Made by a program: the position numbers and the translations under genes
Part shown: positions 1-7,185 of the stretch, in pieces
Layout of the letters: the number at the start of each line of letters is the position of its first letter
Numbering within the stretch: position 1 is the first letter of the stretch
Notes under the pieces: model-generated
Databases searched by the model: none
Seen by the model: only the letters and a program-made list of their open reading frames with translations
What the model was told of the DNA's origin: nothing
Assembly (NCBI RefSeq): GCF_030817175.1
Contig: NZ_JAUSYY010000001.1
Location: 558,001 to 622,000 of the forward strand
DNA: 64,000 nucleotides
Direction: 5' to 3'
Origin: Agromyces ramosus
Lineage (GTDB): Bacteria > Actinomycetota > Actinomycetes > Actinomycetales > Microbacteriaceae

Positions 1-2
1 TG

Positions 3-716
3 CTGCTCGTGCCGATCGCGGCCGTCGTCTACCTCGCGTCCTGGACGGGGTGGCTCGTCACCGACGGCGGCTATTACCGGCACTGGGCCGAGGAGGCCGG
101 CAACGCGGCGACCGGATGGCTCGCCTGGGTGCCGACCTCGCTGCAGAGCCTCTGGCATTACCACGTGTCCGCCTACGGCTACCACGTCGGGGTGCACAGC
201 CCGCACCCGTGGCAGTCGAACCCGCTCGAGTGGCTCCTCATGATCCGCCCGACGAACATGTACTTCGACGACCAGTCGGGCGGATGCGGCGCCGACACCT
301 GCTGGTCGTCGATCATCGAGGTGGGCAACCCGCTCATCTGGTGGGCGGCGGCCGTGGCATCCGTGTACCTCGTCTACCGGCTCGTGCGCTACCGCGAGTG
401 GCAGGTCGGTGCGATCCTGCTCGGCATCGCGGCCGGCTACCTGCCGTGGCTCATGTACCTGAGCCGCACGGTCTTCCAGTTCTACTCGATCGCCTTCGAG
501 CCCTACACGGTGCTCGCGCTCGTCTTCGTGATCGGGTTGATCCTCGGGCGCCGCGACGACCCCACGTGGCGACGCAAGCGCGGGCTCGCGACCGTCGGCA
601 TCTTCCTCGGCGCCGTGCTCGTCGTCTCGGCGTTCTTCTATCCGATCTGGATCGGGATGCCGGTCACGCCGCTCTTCCGCCAATTGCACTTCTGGCTGCC
701 GAGCTGGGCGGCGTGA
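3..716 (+). CDS. Protein O-mannosyltransferase (PMT family), C-terminal part
   Basis: Only the last ~238 codons lie in the window; the gene begins upstream. Members of this family transfer mannose from polyprenyl-phosphate-mannose to Ser/Thr of exported proteins at the cytoplasmic membrane. The visible part holds the conserved loop with HSPHPWQSNPLEWLLMIRP followed by four hydrophobic segments, matching the C-terminal 4-TM PMT domain. The catalytic N-terminal part is not visible. A conserved-looking pair of cysteines sits in the loop GGCGADTCW. The stop TGA shares its last base with the next gene's ATG, suggesting co-transcription. Confidence 0.88.
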   Translation: MLVPIAAVVYLASWTGWLVTDGGYYRHWAEEAGNAATGWLAWVPTSLQSLWHYHVSAYGYHVGVHSPHPWQSNPLEWLLMIRPTNMYFDDQSGGCGADTCWSSIIEVGNPLIWWAAAVASVYLVYRLVRYREWQVGAILLGIAAGYLPWLMYLSRTVFQFYSIAFEPYTVLALVFVIGLILGRRDDPTWRRKRGLATVGIFLGAVLVVSAFFYPIWIGMPVTPLFRQLHFWLPSWAA

Positions 717-1699
717 TGTTCGCCGGTCGGATGCCGGGACTCCTCCTCGCGGCATGCGCGGCCCTCGTGGCGTGGCTCGCGCACCTCGCGGTGCCGCTCG
801 TGCCGCTGCTGACCGCCGCCGTGGCCCTCGGCATCGTGGTCGGCCAGGTCCCGGCGCTCCGCACTGCGCTCACGGGCAGCCTCGCGCCCGGGCTGCGGGT
901 CGCGTCGCGGCAGCTGCTGCGCATCGGCATCGTGCTGCTCGGCCTGAAGCTGAGCCTCGTCGACATCGCCGAGCTCGGCTGGGTGTCGATCGTCACGACG
1001 ATCGGCGTCGTCGTGCTCACGTTCGTCGGCACGATCGGCCTCGGCCGTGCGTTCGGCCTGCGGGGGCACCAGCCGATCCTCGTCGCGAGCGGCTTCTCGA
1101 TCTGCGGCGCCTCGGCGATCGGCGCGATGGGCGCCGCGGTCCGCGCGCGCGACGAGGAGCAGGCGGTGCCCGTCGCGCTCGTGACCCTGTGCGGCACGAT
1201 CGCCATCGCGGTGCTGCCCGCGCTGTGGCATCCGCTCGGCCTCTCCGCCACCGGGTTCGGGCACTGGGTCGGTGCGGGCGTCCATGACGTTGGCCAGGTC
1301 ATCGCCACCGCACAGATCGCCGGCACCACGGCGCTCGCCGTCGCGGTCGTCGTGAAGCTCACCCGGGTGCTCATGCTCGCCCCGATGGTCGCGATCACCG
1401 TGGCCGTCGAACGGCGGCGGGCGACGGATGCCACGAGCCCCCGCCCCGCGATCGTGCCGCTCTTCGTGGCCGGCTTCCTCGCCGCCGTGGTGCTCAACAG
1501 CCTCGTGCCGCTGCCCGAATGGCTGCTCGTCGGCGCCGACTGGCTGCAGACCGCCCTGCTCGCGATGGCGCTCTTCGCGCTCGGCGCGTCGATCCGGTTC
1601 GCCGAGCTCGCCAGCACCGGATGGCGCGCCCTCGTGGTGGGACTCACCTCGTGGGCGCTCATCGCGGTGCTCGCCTACGGTGCGGTGCTGTTGGGCTGA
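716..1699 (+). CDS. YeiH-type putative sulfate exporter family membrane protein (UPF0324)
   Basis: A 327-residue polytopic membrane protein of about ten hydrophobic segments. The words GFSICGASAIGAMG and GVHDVGQVIATA are the two most conserved motifs of the YeiH/UPF0324 family, whose members are annotated as putative sulfate exporters on limited experimental evidence. The ATG at 716 is chosen because it overlaps the upstream TGA by one base and begins a hydrophobic N-terminus; reading further upstream in this frame gives arginine-rich nonsense opposite the PMT gene. Substrate is unproven. Confidence 0.85.
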   Translation: MFAGRMPGLLLAACAALVAWLAHLAVPLVPLLTAAVALGIVVGQVPALRTALTGSLAPGLRVASRQLLRIGIVLLGLKLSLVDIAELGWVSIVTTIGVVVLTFVGTIGLGRAFGLRGHQPILVASGFSICGASAIGAMGAAVRARDEEQAVPVALVTLCGTIAIAVLPALWHPLGLSATGFGHWVGAGVHDVGQVIATAQIAGTTALAVAVVVKLTRVLMLAPMVAITVAVERRRATDATSPRPAIVPLFVAGFLAAVVLNSLVPLPEWLLVGADWLQTALLAMALFALGASIRFAELASTGWRALVVGLTSWALIAVLAYGAVLLG

Positions 1700-1718
1700 C
1701 CTGCCGGCTGGACCCGGC

Positions 1719-2687
1719 TCAGCCGACCGTCAGCACGACCTTGCCGCGCACGACGCCCGACTCGAAGCGGGTGAGTGCGTCGGCCGCCTGCTCGAGCGGG
1801 AACACCTCATCGACGACGGGCGTGATCTCGCCCGCGTCGATGCGGCGGGCCAGCTCGGCGAGGTCGTCGCCGCTGCGCCGCGCGGCGAGCGGGCGCAGTC
1901 GCTGCGACACGAACGGCGAGATCGCGGTGGCGCGGATGATCCGCCCGAACGGCCCGAAGATCCTTCCTCCCGTGCCGGACGAGAGCACGAGCGTGCCGTG
2001 CTTCGTGAGCGAACCGCGCAGTCGCGCGAGCGGATGATCGACCACGGAGTCGAAGATCACGTCGAAGCGGGGGCCGCCCGCGGTGAAGTCCTCGGCGGTG
2101 TGGTCGATGACGTGATCGGCGCCGAGCGCACGCACGTGGTCGACCTTGGCGGTGCGACAGACGCCCGTGACCTCGGCGCCCATGGCCTTCGCGAGCTGCA
2201 CCGCGAATCCGCCGACCCCGCCCGAGGCGCCGTTGACGAGCACATGTTGTCCGGGCTGCACGCCGGCCAGCCTCAGTCCTTGGAGCGCGGTCGTGCCCGA
2301 CACCGGCACGGCTGCGGCGTGCACGACGTCGACGGCGCCGGGTCGCCGTGCGACGAAGTCCTGCTGCACCGCGACGAGCTCGGCGTAGGCGCCCTGCTCG
2401 GACTCGGCGTAGACCGGGTCACCGATACGGAATCGGGTGACTCGCGACCCCACCGCCGCGACCTCGCCCGCGACATCCCGGCCGATCGTCGGCTGCTTCG
2501 GCCGCCGCAGCCCGAAGGCGAGGCGCACTGCACGGGGCTCGCCGCGCATGATGAGCGCGTCGCCTGCGCTGACGGCGACCGCGCGCACTCGGATGAGCAC
2601 CTCGTCGTCGCCCGGCACGGGCGTCTCGACCTCGGCGAGCGACAGCACCTCGGGCCCGCCGTAGCGGTGCTGCACGATGGCCCTCAT
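1719..2687 (-). CDS. NAD(P)-dependent zinc-independent alcohol dehydrogenase / quinone oxidoreductase (MDR)
   Basis: 322 residues of the medium-chain dehydrogenase/reductase superfamily. The N-terminal GroES-like half carries GRDVAGEV and the C-terminal half a Rossmann fold with the NADPH loop VNGASGGVGGFAVQLAK. Catalytic zinc cysteines are absent, as in quinone oxidoreductase-like members. Last gene of a minus-strand operon: its ATG lies within a 4-base ATGA overlap with the preceding reductase. Likely reduces quinones, enones or aldehydes with NADPH; the substrate cannot be read from the sequence. About 40 percent similar by eye to its neighbour, so probably a tandem paralogue. Confidence 0.88.
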   Translation of the reverse strand: MRAIVQHRYGGPEVLSLAEVETPVPGDDEVLIRVRAVAVSAGDALIMRGEPRAVRLAFGLRRPKQPTIGRDVAGEVAAVGSRVTRFRIGDPVYAESEQGAYAELVAVQQDFVARRPGAVDVVHAAAVPVSGTTALQGLRLAGVQPGQHVLVNGASGGVGGFAVQLAKAMGAEVTGVCRTAKVDHVRALGADHVIDHTAEDFTAGGPRFDVIFDSVVDHPLARLRGSLTKHGTLVLSSGTGGRIFGPFGRIIRATAISPFVSQRLRPLAARRSGDDLAELARRIDAGEITPVVDEVFPLEQAADALTRFESGVVRGKVVLTVG

Positions 2688-3703
2688 GATGCGGCCTCGC
2701 CGCGCGCTGCTGCCTGCTCGCGAACCGCGGTCATCGCCACGACGACGCTGCCCGCCTTGTGCCCGGTGTCGACGCGCCGGTGCGCTTCGACGATGTCGTC
2801 GAAGGGCACGACCATGTCGATCACGGGCACGAGTGCGCCCCGTTCGACGAGTTCGACGAGGAGCGCGAGATCGGCGGCCTTCGCCTGCGCGCTGCGAAGC
2901 CCGGTGAAGGTGATCGCCGCCCGCCGGCCCCGGCTGAGCCACCGCGTGAACGGCGCCTGGAGCAGGATCGCACCCGACGGCACCGTCGTGAGGTAGATGC
3001 CCCGGTCGGTGAGGGCGGCGCGACAGGCGCCGAACGAGCGCTTGCCGACGGCGTCGAAGATGACGTCATAGGTGCCTCGCGCATCGGTGAAGTCGTCGCG
3101 GGTGTAGTCGATCAGGCGATCGGCGCCGAGCGAGTGCACGAGCGGCTCGTTCGCGCCGCTGCACACCCCGACGACGGTCGCCCCGAAGTGCTTCGCGAGC
3201 TGCACGGCGGCCGAGCCGACGGTGCCGGATGCCCCGTTCACGAGCACGACCTGGCCGGGGCGCACCTTCGCGACGTCGCGGAGGAACGGCAGGGCCGTGA
3301 GGAAGCCGTCGACGATCGCCGCCGCTCCGGCCTGATCGAGTTGCTCGGGCACGTGGACGATCGGTCCGTCTTCGGCGATCTTCAGGAGCTCAGCGTGCGC
3401 GCCGGTCGACGGCGCCACCGTGCCGAACACGCGGTCGCCGGGAGCGAATCGGCCCACTCGCGCACCGACGCGTTCGACGAGCCCCGCGAAATCGGAGCCG
3501 AGCACCGGATGCTTCGGCTTCGTGAGCCCGAAGAAGAGGCGCGCGAAGCGCGGCGTGCCGCTGCGGCCCGCGCTGTCGGAGGCGCCGACGACGGTCGCCT
3601 CGACGCGCACGAGCACCTCGTGCTCGCCGACCACCGGGTCATCGGCATCCGTGATGCGTACCACGTCGGGTGCGCCGTATCGTTCGTGGACTGCGGTTCT
3701 CAT
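2684..3703 (-). CDS. NAD(P)-dependent alcohol dehydrogenase / quinone oxidoreductase (MDR), second copy
   Basis: 339 residues, same architecture as the downstream neighbour: GroES-like domain with GSDFAGLVERVG, then the coenzyme loop VNGASGTVGSAAVQLAKHFGA. No structural or catalytic zinc ligands are seen. The start ATG overlaps the TCA-encoded stop of the XRE regulator gene by 4 bases, and its own stop overlaps the next reductase by 4 bases, so the three are translationally coupled. Being directly behind a regulator and a small membrane protein, it is the likely effector enzyme of that operon, perhaps in electrophile or quinone stress (inference). Confidence 0.88.
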   Translation of the reverse strand: MRTAVHERYGAPDVVRITDADDPVVGEHEVLVRVEATVVGASDSAGRSGTPRFARLFFGLTKPKHPVLGSDFAGLVERVGARVGRFAPGDRVFGTVAPSTGAHAELLKIAEDGPIVHVPEQLDQAGAAAIVDGFLTALPFLRDVAKVRPGQVVLVNGASGTVGSAAVQLAKHFGATVVGVCSGANEPLVHSLGADRLIDYTRDDFTDARGTYDVIFDAVGKRSFGACRAALTDRGIYLTTVPSGAILLQAPFTRWLSRGRRAAITFTGLRSAQAKAADLALLVELVERGALVPVIDMVVPFDDIVEAHRRVDTGHKAGSVVVAMTAVREQAAARGEAAS

Positions 3704-3942
3704 GATGCGGACTCCTCTGAGCCTGATGCGGGGTACTGGAACACGTCGTCGAGCGGCACTCGGAAGACGCGGGCGATCTGGAAGGCCATCTCGAGCGATG
3801 GCGAGTAGCGGCCCTGCTCGATGGCGATGACCGTCTGGCGGGTGACGCCGAGTGCCTCGGCGAGCTCGGCCTGGGTCATCTCGCCGTGCCGGAAGCGCAG
3901 CGCCCGGATGTCGTTCGTGACCCGGGTCGGCGGCTTCACCAC
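3700..3942 (-). CDS. Small XRE-family transcriptional regulator
   Basis: An 80-residue protein consisting of essentially one Cro/C1-type helix-turn-helix: MTQAELAEALGVTRQTVIAIE at about residues 22-42 is a classic recognition-helix pair, followed by YSPSLEMAFQIARVF. Such single-domain XRE proteins usually bind as dimers and often repress their own operon. It starts 7 bases inside the upstream membrane-protein gene and overlaps the downstream reductase by 4 bases. The tandem 26-bp repeat at 4383-4434, on top of the operon promoter, is the natural candidate operator (inference). Confidence 0.92.
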   Translation of the reverse strand: MVKPPTRVTNDIRALRFRHGEMTQAELAEALGVTRQTVIAIEQGRYSPSLEMAFQIARVFRVPLDDVFQYPASGSEESAS

Positions 3943-4367
3943 GTCGGCACGCCCTTGCGGTAGACGATCACCTTCGTGACGCTCGCGAGGATCGCGGAGA
4001 GCACGAACCCGAGGTAGATCACGTTCGCGATCCAGAAGTACCCGCCCTCGAACAACGCGAGCACGAGCGCGCCGAGGGCGCCGATCACGAGGAAGGCGTT
4101 GCCGACGCGCTCGCCGAGCCGGTCGATCTCCTTGTCACGCACGTCACCACGGGTGCTGCCGCTCGGGGCCACGATCTCGACGAGGATTCGGAGCACGATC
4201 GCCGCGACGATCGCGCCGCCGATCGTCCAGAGCACGGCGGGCACGTAGTCGATCTCGTCGACCGCGGTGCCGCTCAACAGCTGCGGGAGCACGAGGAACA
4301 CGTAGACCGCGTACCCGGTCACCGAGACCACGAGGTAGACCCACGTGCCCTTCTCTTCGTATGACAT
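3936..4367 (-). CDS. Small four-helix membrane protein of an XRE-regulated operon
   Basis: 143 residues beginning MSYEEKGTWVYLVVSV, with four hydrophobic segments separated by a charged loop (RGDVRDKEIDRLGERVG). The sequence resembles membrane proteins commonly encoded just before small XRE regulators in Gram-positive bacteria (DUF2178-like); no biochemical role is known to me. The ATG at 4367 is preferred to one 13 codons upstream because AGGAG lies 6-7 bases before it and the upstream extension lies in the operator region. First gene of a four-gene operon with overlapping frames. Confidence 0.8.
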   Translation of the reverse strand: MSYEEKGTWVYLVVSVTGYAVYVFLVLPQLLSGTAVDEIDYVPAVLWTIGGAIVAAIVLRILVEIVAPSGSTRGDVRDKEIDRLGERVGNAFLVIGALGALVLALFEGGYFWIANVIYLGFVLSAILASVTKVIVYRKGVPTW

Positions 4368-4382
4368 GCCCGCTCCTGTTGG

Positions 4383-4434
4383 ATCGATGTAAAGAAAACC
4401 TGACATCGATCAATGTAAAGGATTCTAGACATCG
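4383..4434 (-). repeat. Two head-to-tail 26-bp repeats, probable operator of the XRE operon
   Basis: Copies at 4383-4408 and 4409-4434 abut exactly. On the plus strand each reads ATCRATGTAAAG, seven variable bases, GACATCG; 18 of 19 defined positions are identical and only the central seven differ. Repeats with conserved ends and a free centre fit protein binding sites. They cover the -10 box and spacer of the operon promoter and end 15 bp before the membrane-protein ATG, so occupancy should block transcription. Confidence 0.75.
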
Positions 4435-4440
4435 CGTCAA
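4412..4440 (-). promoter_or_regulatory. Promoter of the membrane protein/XRE/reductase operon
   Basis: On the minus strand a -35 TTGACG (4435-4440) and a -10 TACATT (4412-4417) are separated by exactly 17 bp. Both are close to the sigma-70 consensus, and the -10 and spacer are buried in the first 26-bp repeat. Predicted start is about 35 nt before the ATG, leaving room for the AGGAG ribosome site. Confidence 0.65.
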
Positions 4441-4475
4441 GCATTTTTGACACGTAGGTTGCTCGAGCGTCCGCG

Positions 4476-4800
4476 CTAGTGGCTGCCGTCGACGAGCTTC
4501 AGGGCCGACCACGCAGCCGACGAGCCCCGCGAGGAGGGCGAGCTTCACCCACGAGACATCCGTGTCTCCCGTGATCATCGCCCAGATCACCGTGAGCGCC
4601 GCGCCGATGCCGACCCAGACCGCGTAGGCGGTCCCGATCGAGATGTCGCGCATCGCCCAGGCGAGCCCGCCCATCGAGAGCGCGAGCGCGCCGAAGAAGA
4701 CGACCGACGGCCAGAGCTTCGTGAAGCCCTCGGACTTGCCGAGCGCGGTGGCCCAGACGGCTTCGAGCACGCCCGAGGCGATGAGGATGACCCATGCCAT
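4476..4800 (-). pseudogene. sugE: SugE/Gdx-type SMR guanidinium exporter with a frameshift near the C-terminus
   Basis: The first ~98 residues match SugE/Gdx small multidrug resistance proteins: MAWVILIASGVLEAVWATAL with the essential Glu13 and Trp16, then three further TM helices (AYAVWVGIGAALTVIWAMI). SugE/Gdx proteins export guanidinium in exchange for protons as dual-topology dimers. After LVGCVVG the frame is broken by one extra base in the GGG at 4502-4504; removing it gives LKLVDGSH and a TAG at 4476-4478, for 107 residues, the normal family length. As written, translation runs on into the neighbouring operon. Either a recent mutation or an indel error in a homopolymer. Only the last of four helices is affected. 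Confidence 0.85.
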
Positions 4801-4949
4801 GACTGTTCACTCCCGTGGCCAGTCTTGTCGCGTTCCGGGTACTGATCCCTCGTCCGGGGCCGCGGGTCGGCGGCCTGGTTCGAGCCTAGCGATCAGGGCT
4901 GTGCACGTCCTGTGCAGCGGCGGCGGCGGTGCGGGGCCGGTGCCGCTCG

Positions 4950-6113
4950 TCAGCCGGCGAGCCCCGTCGGCGAAGCCGACCGCTCCGCGATCGCGCGGTC
5001 GGCGGCGAAGAGCGCGGGCGCCGGGCCGGAGCCGTCGGCCAGGTCGGCGAGGATTCGGCCGACGACCGGCACGAACTTGAAGCCGTGTCCCGAGAACCCG
5101 GCGCCGACGACGACCGGGCCGATGCGGTCGAGCACGAAATGCTCGTCGGGCGTCGTCGTGTACGTGCAGCTGATCGGCGTCACGACCTCGGCGTCGACGC
5201 CCGGCAACCAGTCGCGGGCGTAGCGCTGCAGGGCGGCGAGCTGGTCGGGCACCGGCGCGAAGTCGCGCAGATCGGGGTCGACGACGGGCCCGACTCCGTG
5301 CCAGCCCGCCTTGACGCCCTCGCCCGGCGTGAGCATGCCGTACACGGGCGACCGCCAGTAGTCGTAGCCGTCGCCCGCGCCCGGGAAGTGGTTGAAGCTC
5401 GGCCATACCACCGAGTCGTCGCGCACGGCGAAGTGCGCGGGCTGCTCCTGCGTGACCACGAGCCTCGGCAACGAGACGCCCGTGAGCAGCTTCGTGGTCC
5501 AGGCACCGAGCGTGACGACGGCCGTGCGGGCCTCGAACACCTCGGTGACGCCGGCGTCGGTGACGGATGCCACGTGCACGATGCCGTCGTCGACCACGTC
5601 GATGCGCGTGGCCCGGGTGCCGTGCCGAACGTCGGCACCGGCAGCGGCGGCTGACTCGTGCAGCGCCCGCACCGTGGCATCCGCGTTCACCCGTCCGGCC
5701 TGCTCGTTGAAGAGGACCCGGGTGTCGAAGCGGATGCCCGGCCAGCGCTCGCCCGCCTCGTCGACGCCCAGGAAGACGGCCGGGATGCCCGCCTCGGCGA
5801 GCGCGGCCCGCACGCCGTCGAAGGCGCCGCGCGGCCCGTGGTTCGCCACGCCGACGAGATCGAGGAGGGCGGCGCCGCTCTCGGCCTCGAGCTCGCGCCA
5901 GAGCGGCAACGCCTCGACGAGCATGCGCACGTAGGTCGGGTCGGCGTAGGCGACGTTGAAGTTGCGCGAGGCGCCGTGCGAGGCGCCCATGCGGTGACCC
6001 GGCTGCCAGCGCTCGAGGAGCGCGACCTCGCCACCCCGACGGGCCAGCTGCCATGCCGTCGCGGCCCCCATGGCGCCGCCGCCCACCACGATCGTCTCGA
6101 CTCGCGTCACCAT
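4950..6113 (-). CDS. solA: N-methyl-L-tryptophan oxidase / monomeric sarcosine oxidase-type flavoenzyme
   Basis: 387 residues of the DAO/MSOX family, which oxidise secondary N-methyl amino acids to release formaldehyde and hydrogen peroxide. The FAD dinucleotide motif VVGGGAMGAATAW occupies residues ~9-21, followed by RMGASHGASR, typical of MSOX. The cysteine in ISCTYTTTPDEHF sits where MSOX attaches FAD covalently, and AGFSGHGFKF follows as expected. ATG at 6113 is supported by a -10 hexamer 7 nt upstream, predicting a leaderless message. Substrate specificity (sarcosine, N-methyltryptophan or another methyl amine) is not decided by sequence. Confidence 0.87.
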   Translation of the reverse strand: MVTRVETIVVGGGAMGAATAWQLARRGGEVALLERWQPGHRMGASHGASRNFNVAYADPTYVRMLVEALPLWRELEAESGAALLDLVGVANHGPRGAFDGVRAALAEAGIPAVFLGVDEAGERWPGIRFDTRVLFNEQAGRVNADATVRALHESAAAAGADVRHGTRATRIDVVDDGIVHVASVTDAGVTEVFEARTAVVTLGAWTTKLLTGVSLPRLVVTQEQPAHFAVRDDSVVWPSFNHFPGAGDGYDYWRSPVYGMLTPGEGVKAGWHGVGPVVDPDLRDFAPVPDQLAALQRYARDWLPGVDAEVVTPISCTYTTTPDEHFVLDRIGPVVVGAGFSGHGFKFVPVVGRILADLADGSGPAPALFAADRAIAERSASPTGLAG

Positions 6114-6120
6114 GGGATTC

Positions 6121-6126
6121 AGCCTA
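6121..6126 (-). promoter_or_regulatory. -10 element of the amine oxidase gene, leaderless type
   Basis: TAGGCT on the minus strand, 7 nt before the ATG at 6113. Its TAG is also the stop codon of the upstream ABM gene (6124-6126). Confidence 0.55.
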
Positions 6127-6426
6127 GACGCGGGCTGCGAGCACCTCGGCGAAGTGCTCGACGACCGGGAACGGCTCGTAGAAGCCGTGCAGGAGCTCCC
6201 GCCAGCGACCGTATTCGGGTGAGCCGCGGAAGCCGACCTCGTGCGCCTCGACGCTCTGCCACTGCACGAGGAGCAGGTACTCGTTCGGCGTCTCGATCGA
6301 ACGCGACAGCCGCAGGTCGAGGAAGCCCGGCATTCCGGCGATGATGGGCGCCGCCTCGGCGAACGCCGACTCGAAGTCGGCCTCGCGGCCGGGGATGACG
6401 GGCAGGATCGCATGTTCGAGAATCAC
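6124..6426 (-). CDS. Antibiotic biosynthesis monooxygenase (ABM) domain protein
   Basis: A 100-residue single-domain protein with the dimeric alpha/beta-barrel pattern of ABM proteins: beta strand MILEHAILPVIPG, helix FESAFAEAAPIIAGMPGF, strand DLRLSRS, strand NEYLLLVQW, and a last helix. Members range from quinone-forming monooxygenases to small stress proteins, so no reaction is assigned. GTG at 6426 is chosen because TACGGT lies 6 nt upstream. It ends 10 bases before the amine oxidase start; the two may be co-expressed, though each has its own -10 box. Confidence 0.82.
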   Translation of the reverse strand: MILEHAILPVIPGREADFESAFAEAAPIIAGMPGFLDLRLSRSIETPNEYLLLVQWQSVEAHEVGFRGSPEYGRWRELLHGFYEPFPVVEHFAEVLAARV

Positions 6427-6432
6427 CGTCTC

Positions 6433-6438
6433 ACCGTA
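6433..6438 (-). promoter_or_regulatory. -10 element of the ABM gene, leaderless type
   Basis: TACGGT on the minus strand, 6 nt before the GTG start at 6426. No clear -35 box. Confidence 0.5.
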
Positions 6439-6558
6439 CTGTGCGCGGAATCAGGCCGCGGCCGCCCCGGACACGGCGTCTCTGCCGGTTTTCGTGCGCA
6501 TCCGGTCAGATCGGCCGGTTTTCACCGCGCGCCGTCATCGCGCGAGGCACGATGGAGC

Positions 6559-7119
6559 ATGCCCTTCGACGACACCGCAGCCCTCATCGTGATCGACGTG
6601 CAGCAAGGCTTCGACGACCCCGTGTGGGGCGCCCGCAACACTCCAGATGCCGAGTCCAACATCGCGCGGCTGACCACGGCATGGGCGGATGCCGCGCGGC
6701 CGATCGTGCTCGTGCGCCACGACTCCGCCTCCCCCGGTTCGCCGCTCGCGGCCGGTTCTGCGGGCAACGCGCTGAAGGACGTCGTGGCCGGGGTCCCGCA
6801 CGACCTCCTCGTCACGAAGCAGGTGAACTCGGCGTTCTACGGCGAACCCGACCTGCACGGATGGCTCGAGGCCCGGGGCATCCGTCAGCTCGTGATCTGC
6901 GGCATCCAGACGAACATGTGCGTCGAGACGACCGCGCGCATGGCGGGCAATCTCGGCTATGACGTGACCGTGCCGCTCGACGCCACGCACACCTTCGACC
7001 TCGACGCTCCGGGCGGCCTGCACCTCACCGCCGACGAACTCGCCCGTGCCACCGCGGTGAACCTCGCCGGCGGCGGATTCGCCGAGGTCACGACGACCGA
7101 CGACGTGCTGCGTCCATGA
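6559..7119 (+). CDS. Isochorismatase-family cysteine hydrolase
   Basis: 186 residues of the isochorismatase/nicotinamidase fold. The catalytic triad is visible: Asp in ALIVIDVQQGF (about residue 13), Lys in VTKQVNSAF, and Cys in GIQTNMCVETTARMAG; the cis-peptide before the cysteine-bearing helix also fits. Such enzymes hydrolyse amides or vinyl ethers (nicotinamide, carbamoyl sarcosine, isochorismate). Interestingly, carbamoylsarcosine hydrolases of this fold feed sarcosine oxidases like the divergently placed enzyme at 4950-6113, but that link is inference. CACGAT five bases before the ATG is a weak -10. Confidence 0.88.
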   Translation: MPFDDTAALIVIDVQQGFDDPVWGARNTPDAESNIARLTTAWADAARPIVLVRHDSASPGSPLAAGSAGNALKDVVAGVPHDLLVTKQVNSAFYGEPDLHGWLEARGIRQLVICGIQTNMCVETTARMAGNLGYDVTVPLDATHTFDLDAPGGLHLTADELARATAVNLAGGGFAEVTTTDDVLRP

Positions 7120-7172
7120 GGCTCGCGTTGCTCTCCGTTACGGGATCCGAGGTCGAGCGCCCCGCCCACGGC

Positions 7173-7178
7173 TAGCGT
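7173..7178 (+). promoter_or_regulatory. -10 element of metY, leaderless type
   Basis: TAGCGT with 7 nt to the ATG at 7186. No convincing -35 box or Shine-Dalgarno site. It supports the ATG over the GTG at 7177, which would lie inside the -10 box. Confidence 0.55.
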
Positions 7179-7185
7179 GAACCGC

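Noticed and set aside
4144..4800. A 218-residue reading of sugE running through to 4144
   Set aside because: The extension is produced by the frameshift; it is arginine-rich and antisense-like relative to real coding phase of the neighbouring operon.
4801..4949. Possible guanidine riboswitch upstream of sugE
   Set aside because: CTAGG and GGACGAGG words recall guanidine-I/II elements, but the pairing helices and conserved ACGR/GCCCGGGAGA context could not be assembled.
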